From: an uncultured Winogradskyella sp.
Lineage (GTDB): Bacteria; Bacteroidota; Bacteroidia; Flavobacteriales; Flavobacteriaceae
Assembly (NCBI RefSeq): GCF_947498345.1
Contig: NZ_CANMJY010000011.1
Coordinates: 62,001-126,000 of the forward strand
Length of the DNA: 64,000 bases
Direction: 5' to 3'
A model generated the notes under the pieces. The model did not search any database. It was not told the DNA's origin and saw only the letters and a program-made list of their open reading frames with translations. The position numbers and the translations under genes were made by a program. This document shows, in pieces, positions 8,608 through 17,132 of the stretch (the stretch's first letter is position 1; every line of letters begins with the position of its first letter).

Positions 8608-9270
8608 ATGGATTCAGATATTACACATGTTTACTTAATGCCTGGTATGGCAGCAAATCCTACCATATTTGAGCATATTAAATTACCAGAAGACAATTAT
8701 GAAATACACTGGTTAGAATGGCAGATCCCTAATAAAAATGAAACATTGCAAGACTATGCAAAGCGTATGTGTAAATTTGTAACACACGACAATATTGTAT
8801 TACTTGGCGTTTCTTTTGGAGGTATGTTAGTACAAGAAATGAGTCAATTTTTAAATTTAAAGAAGCTCTTTGTGGTATCTAGTGTTAAATCGCACTATGA
8901 ATTACCAAAACGCCTAAAATTATTAAAGTATACTAAAGCTTATAAAATATTGCCAACACAGCTGATGAGCAATATTGATTTATTAGCAAAATATGCATTT
9001 GGAGAAACGATTAAAAAGCGTGTGGATTTGTACAAAAAATACCTTTCGGTAAGTGATAAAGTATATTTAGATTGGGCCATTAAGCAAGTAGTGTGCTGGT
9101 CACAAGAAGAACCACACCCAGAAGCTATATATATTCATGGTGATAAGGATATTGTTTTTCCGCATTCTTGTGATGGTGATTGTATTGTTATAAAAGGAGG
9201 AACACATATTATGATTATAAATAAATATAAGTGGTTTAACGAAAATTTGCCTAAACTTATAGAGTCTTGA
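8608..9270 (+). CDS. Alpha/beta hydrolase
   Basis: A 220-residue cytoplasmic protein with the alpha/beta hydrolase nucleophile elbow GVSFGG (Ser near residue 72). Late in the protein, an Asp in HGDKDIVF and a His in GGTHIM complete a plausible Ser-Asp-His triad. The N-terminal YLMPGMAA is the usual oxyanion-hole strand. There is no signal peptide. The substrate cannot be told from sequence. It ends where the lytic transglycosylase frame begins, so the two are probably co-transcribed. Confidence 0.82.
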   Translation: MDSDITHVYLMPGMAANPTIFEHIKLPEDNYEIHWLEWQIPNKNETLQDYAKRMCKFVTHDNIVLLGVSFGGMLVQEMSQFLNLKKLFVVSSVKSHYELPKRLKLLKYTKAYKILPTQLMSNIDLLAKYAFGETIKKRVDLYKKYLSVSDKVYLDWAIKQVVCWSQEEPHPEAIYIHGDKDIVFPHSCDGDCIVIKGGTHIMIINKYKWFNENLPKLIES

Positions 9271-9317
9271 ATTTGAAAGAATTAAATAGTTTATTACATT
9301 GTAAAAAAATTAATGCC

Positions 9318-10244
9318 ATGCAAATCTTAAAAAATATTTTAGCTACTATAGGATTAGTCTGTATTTCAGGTCTTTTTATCTTCTCGATGCAAAAAGCACC
9401 ATCAGATGATATTCTGGTAAAAGAAACACCAATAGTTAACGATTATAATGTCTATGCTTTAGAAATGCCAGAAGGTCTAAACTTTGCAGGAGAAATGGTT
9501 CCTGTAGAAAATCCAGATATTTATGAACGTATGGATAGAGAATTGTTAGTAAACACCTATTGGCAATCTAATGGTCTGTTAATGTTTAAACGTGCTCAGA
9601 AATATTTCCCAATCATAGAGCCTATCTTAAAAAAGAATGGAGTACCAGACGATTTTAAATATTTGGCTGTCATAGAAAGCGGTTTAACCAATGCTGTTTC
9701 ACCTGCTGGGGCAAGAGGTTTTTGGCAGATTATGAAAACTACTGGACGAGAAAACGGTTTAGAAGTTAACTCTAATGTTGATGAACGTTATAATCTGGAA
9801 ATGGCTACTGAAGTTGCGTGTAAATATTTAAAGAAAGCTAAAGCGGAATTGGGTTCGTGGACTTTGGCTGCGGCAGCTTATAATGCTGGTAATTCAGGTG
9901 TTTCAAGACGATTAAAAGAGCAAAGAGTCAACGATTATTACGATTTACTTTTGGGAGAAGAAACAGGGCGTTATATGTTTAGAATAGTTGCATTAAAAGA
10001 AATTTTAAATCACCCATCTAAATATGGTTTTAACTTTAATCTAAGTGATTTATACAAACACATACCAACATACAAAATTGAGGTAGATACAGCTGTAACC
10101 GATTTTTCGCAATTTGCAAAGCAATTTGGAATTAACTATAAAATACTCAAATTACATAACCCTTGGTTAAGAGAAAGACATTTAAATAATAAATCAAGAA
10201 AACTTTATACTATCGAAATCCCTAAAGAAGGATTTTATAAGTAG
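9318..10244 (+). CDS. Lytic transglycosylase, SLT domain (MltD-like)
   Basis: Cleaves the MurNAc-GlcNAc bond of peptidoglycan with formation of anhydro-MurNAc. I choose the ATG at 9318 because it opens a clear N-terminal hydrophobic anchor; a TTG 51 bases upstream overlaps the previous stop but adds an unlikely leader. The SLT signature is complete: catalytic Glu in VIESGL, then SPAGARGFWQIM, then LAAAAYNAGN. The last 60 residues (FAKQFGINYKILKLHNPWLR) resemble a degenerate LysM module. Periplasmic or inner-membrane anchored. Confidence 0.9.
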   Translation: MQILKNILATIGLVCISGLFIFSMQKAPSDDILVKETPIVNDYNVYALEMPEGLNFAGEMVPVENPDIYERMDRELLVNTYWQSNGLLMFKRAQKYFPIIEPILKKNGVPDDFKYLAVIESGLTNAVSPAGARGFWQIMKTTGRENGLEVNSNVDERYNLEMATEVACKYLKKAKAELGSWTLAAAAYNAGNSGVSRRLKEQRVNDYYDLLLGEETGRYMFRIVALKEILNHPSKYGFNFNLSDLYKHIPTYKIEVDTAVTDFSQFAKQFGINYKILKLHNPWLRERHLNNKSRKLYTIEIPKEGFYK

Positions 10245-10254
10245 ATAATAGATT

Positions 10255-10289
10255 AAAAAAAGACTTAAATATTATTTAAGTCTTTTTTT
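10255..10289. terminator. Bidirectional terminator after the lytic transglycosylase
   Basis: AAAAAAAGACTTAAAT is paired with ATTTAAGTCTTTTTTT around a 3-base loop, between two convergent genes. Confidence 0.88.
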
Positions 10290-10304
10290 AATCGCTTCTT
10301 TTCA

Positions 10305-10883
10305 TTAACGTCTACTTCTACGATGTTGTCTGGCAGAAGTAGGTTGACCATAATGTTGTTTTGGTATCGAAGCTTTCTTCATCTGCTGCTTCATCATTTT
10401 AATTTGTTCAGCAAGCATATCTCTTTTGTCTAGTTTTTCTGCTTCAGATAATAGTTTTTGTGCTTCTTGCTTACGACGTTTAGAAAATGCTATTCCAGCT
10501 AAATTCAATTTTGCCATAGCCAGATCATGATCCATGGATAAACCTAGACCAATAGCTTTTTTAAAATATTTTTCGGCTTCATTCATATTGGTTTGAGAAA
10601 CCATAATTCCGTTCAAGTAATTTAAATAACCTTGTTGCTTTTTTACTAAAGCTGTTTCTGGGTTTTTTATTTTATCCAGCCATTTCTTTGCGCCAGGGAA
10701 ATCTTGCTTGCGTAATTTTAAGAAGGCCAACAAAATCAATTCATTTTTAAAATAAAGAAAAATGAATATTGTTGAAAGGAGTATATACATAATACCATTA
10801 CCTATATAGCCTTCAATGAATTGGTATATTGCATAGGCTATAATTAATACGGCAATGACTAACTTTATATTTTTATTGAACAT
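10305..10883 (-). CDS. Membrane-anchored TPR-like protein
   Basis: A 192-residue protein. I start it at the ATG at 10883; the longer frame to 11006 runs into the rpmH promoter and has no family support. Two hydrophobic segments lie at the N-terminus (about residues 5-45). A cytoplasmic helical region follows with TPR-like pairs (for example NEAEKYFKKAIGLGL and EAQKLLSEAEKL). The C-terminus is rich in Arg, Gln and His. It is probably a scaffold, with no known partner. It is divergent from rpmH. Confidence 0.72.
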   Translation of the reverse strand: MFNKNIKLVIAVLIIAYAIYQFIEGYIGNGIMYILLSTIFIFLYFKNELILLAFLKLRKQDFPGAKKWLDKIKNPETALVKKQQGYLNYLNGIMVSQTNMNEAEKYFKKAIGLGLSMDHDLAMAKLNLAGIAFSKRRKQEAQKLLSEAEKLDKRDMLAEQIKMMKQQMKKASIPKQHYGQPTSARQHRRSRR

Positions 10884-10951
10884 AGTTCGTTTTGTTTTTT
10901 TAAGGTTGGCAAAGTTAATAAAATTCTGTTGAAATATTTTTATTTTGGCAC

Positions 10952-10981
10952 TTGCTAAAGTAAAAACTTGTTGTATATTTG
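10952..10981 (+). promoter_or_regulatory. rpmH promoter (Bacteroidota type)
   Basis: TTG at 10952-10954, a 19-base spacer, then TATATTTG at 10974-10981. This matches the Bacteroidota consensus TTG-N17-23-TAnnTTTG closely. Transcription would start near 10988, leaving a leader of about 58 bases before rpmH. Confidence 0.75.
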
Positions 10982-11045
10982 CACGCAGTTTTGAGATAGC
11001 ACTCAAACATTAATATTAGTATATAAGATTTTAAAAAGATAGGAC

Positions 11046-11207
11046 ATGCCAAAAAGAACGTTTCAACCGTCAAAGAGAAAGAGAAGAAACAAGCACGGTT
11101 TTAGAGAAAGAATGGCTTCTGTAAACGGAAGAAAAGTTTTAGCACGCAGAAGAGCTAAAGGAAGAAAGAAATTGTCTGTATCTTCAGAATTAAGACATAA
11201 AAAATAA
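11046..11207 (+). CDS. rpmH: 50S ribosomal protein L34
   Basis: A 53-residue, very basic protein of the large ribosomal subunit. The sequence begins [20 protein letters not shown], continues with [11 protein letters not shown] and [12 protein letters not shown], and is L34 from end to end. It has its own promoter upstream and its own terminator downstream, so it appears to be a single-gene transcript. There is no dnaA, rnpA or yidC beside it, unlike the arrangement in many other phyla. Confidence 0.98.
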   Translation: MPKRTFQPSKRKRRNKHGFRERMASVNGRKVLARRRAKGRKKLSVSSELRHKK

Positions 11208-11230
11208 TGATTAACAATTGTTAATATTTT

Positions 11231-11263
11231 AAAGGTGTTACTTAGGTGTAACACCTTTTTTTA
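11231..11263 (+). terminator. rpmH terminator
   Basis: AAAGGTGTTAC pairs with GTAACACCTTT around a 6-base loop and is followed by a T-run. It lies 23 bases after the rpmH stop. Confidence 0.9.
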
Positions 11264-11278
11264 TACCCTATTGATATT

Positions 11279-11286
11279 TATTTTTG
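11279..11286 (+). promoter_or_regulatory. Putative -7 element of the carB promoter
   Basis: TATTTTTG matches TAnnTTTG, 19 bases before the carB start. The -33 position falls in the rpmH terminator and has no TTG, so this is only partly supported. Confidence 0.4.
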
Positions 11287-11305
11287 CAAACCAAAAGACA
11301 ATCTC

Positions 11306-14161
11306 ATGCCAAAAAACAAAAACATCAAATCTATTTTACTTATCGGTTCTGGTCCAATTATTATAGGCCAGGCCTGCGAATTCGACTACTCAGGTTCTCA
11401 AGCATTACGATCATTGAGAGAAGACGGAATTGAAACTGTTCTTATCAATTCTAATCCTGCAACAATTATGACAGATCCTACAATGGCAGATCATGTATAC
11501 CTTTTGCCATTAACAACAAAGTCTATCATAAAAATTTTAAAAGAACATCCTCAAATTGATGCTGTATTGCCAACAATGGGTGGGCAAACTGCTTTAAATC
11601 TCTGTATAGAGGCAGATGAGAAAGGTATTTGGAATGATTTTGATGTAGAAATCATAGGTGTAGATATTGATGCTATTAACATTACAGAAGATAGAGAACA
11701 GTTTAGAGATTTAATGACGAAAATTGGTGTTGGTATGGCACCGCAAGAAACAGCAACCTCTTTTTTAAAAGGAAAAGAAATAGCACAAGAGTTTGGATTT
11801 CCATTATGTATTAGAGCCTCGTTTACTTTAGGTGGTGCTGGTGCATCTATTGTATATGATGAAAAAGAATTTGATGAAGCCTTAACCAGAGGATTAGAGA
11901 TTTCTCCAATACATGAGGTAATGATTGATAAAGCCTTGTTAGGTTGGAAAGAATATGAGCTAGAATTGTTACGCGACAAAAACGACAATGTTGTTATTAT
12001 TTGTACTATAGAAAATATGGATCCTATGGGGATTCATACTGGTGACTCCATAACCGTTGCACCAGCAATGACATTATCGGATAAGACCTTCCAGAAAATG
12101 CGAGATATGGCCATCCATATGATGCGAAGTATTGGTGATTTTGCAGGTGGTTGTAATGTGCAGTTTGCTGTAAGTCCAGATGAAGAAGAAGAAATTATTG
12201 CTATTGAGATTAACCCAAGGGTGTCGCGTTCATCAGCCTTAGCAAGCAAGGCAACAGGTTATCCTATTGCTAAGATTGCTGCAAAACTAGCATTAGGCTA
12301 TACCTTAGATGAATTGAGTAATCAAATTACAAAGTCAACCTCTGCTTTATTTGAACCAACTTTAGATTATGTTATTGTAAAAATACCACGTTGGAATTTT
12401 GATAAGTTTGAAGGCTCAGACAGAACTTTAGGTTTGCAAATGAAAGCTGTAGGGGAAGTGATGGCCATTGGTCGCTCATTCCAGGAAGCATTACACAAAG
12501 CAACACAATCATTGGAAATTAAACGCAATGGATTAGGAGCAGACGGAAAAGGTTACAAAGATTACGATACTATAATCAAGAAATTGAAATATGCAAGTTG
12601 GGATCGTGTGTTTGCCATTTACGATGCTATAGAAATTGGTATTCCATTGAGTCGTATTTTCGAAATTACTAAAATTGATATGTGGTTCTTAAAACAATAT
12701 GAAGAACTATTTCAATTACATAAAGAGATTTCCACATTCAATATAGATACTATTGAAAGAGAATTATTACTCGAAGCAAAACAAAAAGGCTATGGCGACA
12801 GGCAGATTGCTCATATGCTTGGTTGTTTAGAAAGTAAGGTATATAATAAGCGACGAGAACTTAATATAAATCGGGTTTATAAATTAGTAGACACCTGCGC
12901 TGCAGAATTTAAAGCGCAGACCCCATACTATTATTCAACATTTGAAAGTGAAGTAGAATCTGTTGACGGAAAAGTATATGTTGATAACGAAAGTGTAGTA
13001 ACCGACCGAAAGAAAATTATAGTTTTAGGTTCGGGACCTAATCGAATAGGTCAAGGTATTGAGTTTGATTATTGTTGTGTACATGGCGTTTTAGCAGCAT
13101 CTGAGTGTGGTTACGAAACGATTATGATTAACTGTAATCCTGAGACAGTTTCAACAGACTTTGATATTGCAGATAAACTCTATTTTGAACCTGTATTTTG
13201 GGAGCATATCTATGATATCATTCAGCACGAAAAACCTGAGGGAGTCATCGTACAACTTGGAGGGCAAACAGCTTTAAAGTTAGCAGAGAAGCTAGAGCGA
13301 TATGGCGTTAAAATCATGGGAACAAGTTTTCAATCCTTAGATTTAGCGGAAGATAGAGGAAGTTTTTCAACATTATTAAAGGAAAACAATATTCCATACC
13401 CACAATTTGATACCGCAGAGACAGCAGATGAAGCACTTGCTATAGCTGATGTTTTAGATTTTCCAATTTTAGTAAGACCATCTTATGTACTTGGTGGTCA
13501 AGGCATGAAGATTGTAATTAATAAAGATGAATTAGAAGCCCATGTAATTGACTTATTAAAATCTATACCAGGGAATAAATTACTACTAGACCATTACTTA
13601 GACGGAGCAATTGAAGCCGAAGCAGATGCTATATGTGATGGTGATGGTAATGTATATATTATTGGTATCATGGAGCATATTGAGCCTTGTGGAATACATT
13701 CTGGTGATAGTAATGCAACATTGCCAGCTTTCAACTTAGGAGATTTAGTGATGCAGCAAATTATAGACCATACACATACCATCGCCAGAGCCTTAAATAC
13801 TGTTGGATTAATTAATATTCAATTTGCCATAAAAGACGATACGGTTTATATTATTGAAGCCAACCCAAGAGCATCACGTACTGTACCATTTATTGCTAAA
13901 GCATACAAGGAGCCTTATGTTAATTATGCAACAAAGGTAATGTTGGGTAAGAAAAAAGTTACAGATTTTAACTTTAATCCTCAGTTAGAAGGCTATGCAA
14001 TTAAGCAACCTGTATTTTCATTTAATAAATTTCCTAATGTTAATAAGAAACTAGGCCCAGAAATGAAGAGTACAGGTGAGAGTATATTGTTTATCAACAG
14101 TTTAAAGGAAGACGAGTTTTACGATCTATACTCTAGACGAAAAATGTACTTGAGTAAATAA
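11306..14161 (+). CDS. carB: Carbamoyl-phosphate synthase large subunit, short form
   Basis: Makes carbamoyl phosphate from glutamine-derived ammonia, bicarbonate and two ATP, for pyrimidine and arginine synthesis. Both ATP-grasp halves are present. The first begins with LLIGSGPIIIGQACEFDYSG, and the second begins near residue 570 with VLGSGPNRIGQGIEFDY. The protein stops at residue 951, about where the C-terminal allosteric (MGS-like) domain would begin in the roughly 1070-residue E. coli enzyme. That domain, where UMP and ornithine act, is therefore absent. The reading frame and terminal stop look clean, so this is a short form and not a truncation by mutation. carA is not in the window. 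Confidence 0.96.
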   Translation: MPKNKNIKSILLIGSGPIIIGQACEFDYSGSQALRSLREDGIETVLINSNPATIMTDPTMADHVYLLPLTTKSIIKILKEHPQIDAVLPTMGGQTALNLCIEADEKGIWNDFDVEIIGVDIDAINITEDREQFRDLMTKIGVGMAPQETATSFLKGKEIAQEFGFPLCIRASFTLGGAGASIVYDEKEFDEALTRGLEISPIHEVMIDKALLGWKEYELELLRDKNDNVVIICTIENMDPMGIHTGDSITVAPAMTLSDKTFQKMRDMAIHMMRSIGDFAGGCNVQFAVSPDEEEEIIAIEINPRVSRSSALASKATGYPIAKIAAKLALGYTLDELSNQITKSTSALFEPTLDYVIVKIPRWNFDKFEGSDRTLGLQMKAVGEVMAIGRSFQEALHKATQSLEIKRNGLGADGKGYKDYDTIIKKLKYASWDRVFAIYDAIEIGIPLSRIFEITKIDMWFLKQYEELFQLHKEISTFNIDTIERELLLEAKQKGYGDRQIAHMLGCLESKVYNKRRELNINRVYKLVDTCAAEFKAQTPYYYSTFESEVESVDGKVYVDNESVVTDRKKIIVLGSGPNRIGQGIEFDYCCVHGVLAASECGYETIMINCNPETVSTDFDIADKLYFEPVFWEHIYDIIQHEKPEGVIVQLGGQTALKLAEKLERYGVKIMGTSFQSLDLAEDRGSFSTLLKENNIPYPQFDTAETADEALAIADVLDFPILVRPSYVLGGQGMKIVINKDELEAHVIDLLKSIPGNKLLLDHYLDGAIEAEADAICDGDGNVYIIGIMEHIEPCGIHSGDSNATLPAFNLGDLVMQQIIDHTHTIARALNTVGLINIQFAIKDDTVYIIEANPRASRTVPFIAKAYKEPYVNYATKVMLGKKKVTDFNFNPQLEGYAIKQPVFSFNKFPNVNKKLGPEMKSTGESILFINSLKEDEFYDLYSRRKMYLSK

Positions 14162-14234
14162 CGGCACAGTTTTCGATTAACTGTTTAGCTAAATAGTATA
14201 TAATTATTAACTTAGCACTAAAATTGAATGCCTT

Positions 14235-15104
14235 ATGAAAAGAATTTTACTTACATTTTTTACAGTTTTTGCGCTTAATGCTATATATGCACAGGTCGTT
14301 TTAAATCAATCTGATGATTTTAACGATGGCACAGAGCAGAATTGGTTTGAAGCAGGTTCATCTGGCGCACCTGCCGAGAATGTTGCTACTGATGGACCAG
14401 ATGGAGAGGATGATGGATATTTAAGAGACTACACCACACAAAATCCAGGGGGTCCTGGATCTAGAATGATTATAAGAAATACTACACAATGGATAGGCGA
14501 TTACAATGCTGCAGGTGTAGGCTCAATTTTGATGGATGTTAGAGCATTGAATTTCGATGTTTCTATTCGTGTATCTGTTACTGGTGCTGGTGGAAATTTT
14601 TCTTCTCCCGCAGTTGTAGTTACTGCAGGTTCGGGGTGGGTAGGAGTCGCAATTCCAATTTCTGAAACAGATTTAATATCTGCTCCTGCAGGAAACGATG
14701 GCAGTGCTGCAGGTACAGATGCAAATGCTACTTTATCTGGAGTTACTGAATTTAGAATACTTAGCAATCCTAACCCATCATGGATTGGAGAGGTTACTGA
14801 TGCAGAAATGCATTTAGATAATATCACTGCTGGCGCACCTTTGAATATTTCAGATTTAAAACTTCAAAATGATGAATTCGTAATTTCACCTAATCCAGGT
14901 AGAAACAAGCTTAATATTAAGTTACCTGTATTAAATATAGATTTTAAGATTGAAGTTTTTGATGTCTTAGGTAAACGTATCTATAGAGGGGCAATTAATC
15001 AGTTAGAATCCTCTATTGATGTATCTAATTGGAAAAGTGGTATTTATTTGGTTAGAGTATCTAATGATAAAACAACACAAACTAAGCGATTTATTAAGCA
15101 ATAG
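14235..15104 (+). CDS. Secreted protein with T9SS sorting domain
   Basis: A 289-residue protein with a signal peptide cleaved after about residue 19 (IYAQ). The middle (about 25-205) is Gly/Asp/Asn-rich and beta-type, resembling jelly-roll carbohydrate-binding modules, with no catalytic motif I can see. The last 75 residues are a type A T9SS sorting domain, starting ISPNPGRNKLNI and containing VFDVLGKRIY and WKSGIYLVRV. It should cross the outer membrane through type IX secretion and be released or anchored. The ligand is unknown. Confidence 0.85.
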   Translation: MKRILLTFFTVFALNAIYAQVVLNQSDDFNDGTEQNWFEAGSSGAPAENVATDGPDGEDDGYLRDYTTQNPGGPGSRMIIRNTTQWIGDYNAAGVGSILMDVRALNFDVSIRVSVTGAGGNFSSPAVVVTAGSGWVGVAIPISETDLISAPAGNDGSAAGTDANATLSGVTEFRILSNPNPSWIGEVTDAEMHLDNITAGAPLNISDLKLQNDEFVISPNPGRNKLNIKLPVLNIDFKIEVFDVLGKRIYRGAINQLESSIDVSNWKSGIYLVRVSNDKTTQTKRFIKQ

Positions 15105-15127
15105 TTTACTAGTATAAACTAATAAAT

Positions 15128-15158
15128 AAAAAGCCATTTCTTTAAGAAATGGCTTTTT
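15128..15158. terminator. Bidirectional terminator between the T9SS protein and thioesterase genes
   Basis: AAAAAGCCATTTCTT pairs with AAGAAATGGCTTTTT with almost no loop beyond TA. It separates two convergent genes, and its right end touches the thioesterase stop. Confidence 0.88.
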
Positions 15159-15696
15159 ATTTAAAATCTATTTTTACGCGATAATCCTTAAGCTGCTCTA
15201 AATGATTGTCAACATTTTTATAAAGACGATCTAAGTCCTCACTTCGTTTGATATCACTTTGACGTCTAATGATAGATTTTATAAAACGCTTAGCGTCCAT
15301 TTTTGTCTTAAGTATTAAACCAGGTACAGTAAGCGTTTTTCCTAATTTATCAACAGCGACCATAGTAAAGTAAGATGAATTACAATGTTTCTTAAGCCCT
15401 GTTTGAATATTTTCAGATTCTACACGAATGCCTACTACCATAGATGATTTGCCAACATAATTAACAGAAGCTTTCATGGTAACTAATTCACCAACTTCAA
15501 TAGGATTCAAAAAATCGACCTTATTCACAGATGCTGTTACACAATAACTGCGAGAATGCTTAGAAGCACAAGCAAATGCAATTTGATCCATGAGTTCTAG
15601 AATGTAACCACCATGAATTTTACCGCCAAAATTAGCATGCGAGGGTAGCATTAACTCAGAAATTTGTATTCTAGAATCGTCTGTAGTTTTATACAT
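15157..15696 (-). CDS. Acyl-CoA thioesterase (hotdog fold, YciA/ACOT type)
   Basis: Hydrolyses acyl-CoA to free fatty acid and CoA in the cytoplasm. The hotdog-domain signature HANFGGKIHGGYILELMD, with the catalytic-type Asp, is near residue 20. KVDFLNPIEVGELV follows at about residue 60. About 55 extra residues after the core are helical and charged. The start overlaps the end of the DUF3307 gene by 8 bases, so it is translated from the satD operon and may share its regulation. Confidence 0.87.
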   Translation of the reverse strand: MYKTTDDSRIQISELMLPSHANFGGKIHGGYILELMDQIAFACASKHSRSYCVTASVNKVDFLNPIEVGELVTMKASVNYVGKSSMVVGIRVESENIQTGLKKHCNSSYFTMVAVDKLGKTLTVPGLILKTKMDAKRFIKSIIRRQSDIKRSEDLDRLYKNVDNHLEQLKDYRVKIDFK

Positions 15697-16417
15697 AAGG
15701 TTTTAGATTTAAGTACATTAGACCAATGATAATAGCAATTCCAAAGCTTATAAGTGTACCAATTAAAATGTATTCTGTAAGTTTTCGCTCTTTAGTAGAT
15801 GTTAAATCGCCAAATCTAAAAACAGATTTTGCTGTAATTAAAAACCCAACAGCTTCCCAATGCCCAACAATAATAAAGATAAAGACTAAAACACGTTCTA
15901 AAATGCCAATATATTGTCCCGCATCTTCTAAAGAGTTGTTGCCTTTTGTTAGTTTAGAAATATTCCATTTTGAAAAAATAATTTTCATTATAATTGATGT
16001 TGGCATAGTTAAAAAGCCAAAACAAATTATAAAAAGTAAAGCATGTGTGCTTAAAGTAAAGTTTAAAATTATATCGTTATGTTCAAGATTATCTTTAAAG
16101 AGGTAAGAGAGTACTAAAATAGATAATACATGCAAGGCTTGATCAATAAAAAAGTAAAGTCGTTTAGTCTTTTTGTTTTGCATTAGTAGTTTTAAAGCAT
16201 CAATAATAAGATGTGCTATACCAATAAATAGAATTAGCAATGTATATGATAAGTCCCAAATTATAAGAAACATCAATACAATATGAATAGTAACATGTAT
16301 ATATAACCAAATAGATTTTAGCTTTTTTTTCTCTTTATCTTTTACCCATTTTTGTGGTTGTAAAAAGAAATCGCCAACTAAGTGTGTTAGAATAAGTTTT
16401 AAGAATAATAAAATCAT
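15689..16417 (-). CDS. DUF3307 membrane protein
   Basis: A 242-residue integral membrane protein. It opens with LKLILTHLVGDFFLQPQKWVKDKE, where the conserved His and the DF..Q motif mark DUF3307. Several hydrophobic spans follow. The family has no proven function. It overlaps the SatD-type gene by 4 bases (ATGA), and the pairing of SatD with DUF3307 is common in bacteria, which suggests the two work together. The downstream thioesterase also overlaps it. Confidence 0.85.
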   Translation of the reverse strand: MILLFLKLILTHLVGDFFLQPQKWVKDKEKKKLKSIWLYIHVTIHIVLMFLIIWDLSYTLLILFIGIAHLIIDALKLLMQNKKTKRLYFFIDQALHVLSILVLSYLFKDNLEHNDIILNFTLSTHALLFIICFGFLTMPTSIIMKIIFSKWNISKLTKGNNSLEDAGQYIGILERVLVFIFIIVGHWEAVGFLITAKSVFRFGDLTSTKERKLTEYILIGTLISFGIAIIIGLMYLNLKPYV

Positions 16418-17031
16418 GATATTAATTTTTCCAATTTTAACCTAAACATTAGGTCGAGCTCAAAAAGTTTATCTAAGTGAGCTCTTTTTACCCTTTTACT
16501 AACAGCATCTTGACTTATATTTATAAGTTTTGCTAATTCTTCTTGTGTTTTATTAGGAAACTCATAAAAAAGTTTAGCAACTTCCGCAGAATTCACTGTC
16601 CAGTTATCCATTGCGATCGATGCTAATTTAAAATATAGATTCATTTCTTTATCAAAATCTGAAAACCTTGACTTAATCATTAAGTTAACTTTCTCTTCTT
16701 TTAAGTCTTCTAGCCTTAAGCCAGAAAATTGAAAGGCTTCACCATTAGATTCGGCAATCGTATTACCGCCAAAGTTTTTACTGCCTATTCCTATAGCCAT
16801 CCTCACATCTAAGCCCTTTATTGTTTTTATAGAAGCTTTTATATATAGACTTATTATAAAACTTTCGTAAATGTTTTTAACCTCAATTTGAAAACTATCC
16901 CCACGGAATATTTCCCAATACTTTTTTTCAATGCCAATTTTGATTAAGGCATTTTTTAAAGGTATTAGCCAGACTTCGGGATTTTTAAATTGTCCTGAAT
17001 TGATTATATCTCCAGTAATTACACTTGTCAT
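16414..17031 (-). CDS. SatD-family protein with C-terminal HTH
   Basis: A 205-residue protein beginning MTSVITGDIINSG, the SatD N-terminal motif. A purine-cyclase-like ferredoxin fold is suggested by FRGDSFQIEV and DVRMAIGIG. The last 50 residues contain a helix-turn-helix (EELAKLINISQDAVSKRVKR). The name comes from a streptococcal acid-tolerance locus, and the biochemical role is unknown. Upstream are three near-identical 20-base repeats around its promoter, so I infer it represses or senses for its own operon (SatD, DUF3307, thioesterase). Confidence 0.85.
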   Translation of the reverse strand: MTSVITGDIINSGQFKNPEVWLIPLKNALIKIGIEKKYWEIFRGDSFQIEVKNIYESFIISLYIKASIKTIKGLDVRMAIGIGSKNFGGNTIAESNGEAFQFSGLRLEDLKEEKVNLMIKSRFSDFDKEMNLYFKLASIAMDNWTVNSAEVAKLFYEFPNKTQEELAKLINISQDAVSKRVKRAHLDKLFELDLMFRLKLEKLIS

Positions 17032-17054
17032 GCATTATTATTTTTAATAAAAAT

Positions 17055-17074
17055 ATGCCTTTAAAGCGGAATAA
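17055..17074 (-). repeat. Operator-like repeat, copy 1
   Basis: ATGCCTTTAAAGCGGAATAA on the plus strand. It is the copy closest to the SatD-type gene (24 bases before its start) and lies at the expected transcription start. It shares CCTTTANARNGGAATA with copies 2 and 3. Confidence 0.65.
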
Positions 17075-17075
17075 A

Positions 17076-17083
17076 CAAATATA
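17076..17083 (-). promoter_or_regulatory. -7 element of the SatD operon
   Basis: It reads TATATTTG on the minus strand, an exact TAnnTTTG match, between operator copies 1 and 2. Transcription would start near 17069, inside copy 1. Confidence 0.6.
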
Positions 17084-17102
17084 TGCCTTTATAATGGAAT
17101 AA
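17083..17102 (-). repeat. Operator-like repeat, copy 2
   Basis: ATGCCTTTATAATGGAATAA, in the same orientation as copy 1 and 28 bases from it. It fills the space between the -7 and -33 positions of the inferred promoter. Confidence 0.65.
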
Positions 17103-17109
17103 CTTTAAA

Positions 17110-17129
17110 TATTCCACTTTAAAGGAATT
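17110..17129 (+). repeat. Operator-like repeat, copy 3 (inverted)
   Basis: TATTCCACTTTAAAGGAATT. Its reverse complement gives CCTTTAAAGTGGAATA, matching copies 1 and 2. It ends 3 bases before the rmuC stop codon. Confidence 0.6.
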
Positions 17130-17132
17130 AAT

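Noticed and set aside
10884..11006. N-terminal extension of the TPR-like protein
   Set aside because: It covers the rpmH promoter and lacks conservation; the ATG at 10883 gives a proper membrane segment.
11551..11988. Minus-strand frame of 145 codons
   Set aside because: Antisense shadow of carB; composition (Ser/Ala/Pro) mirrors the carB codons.
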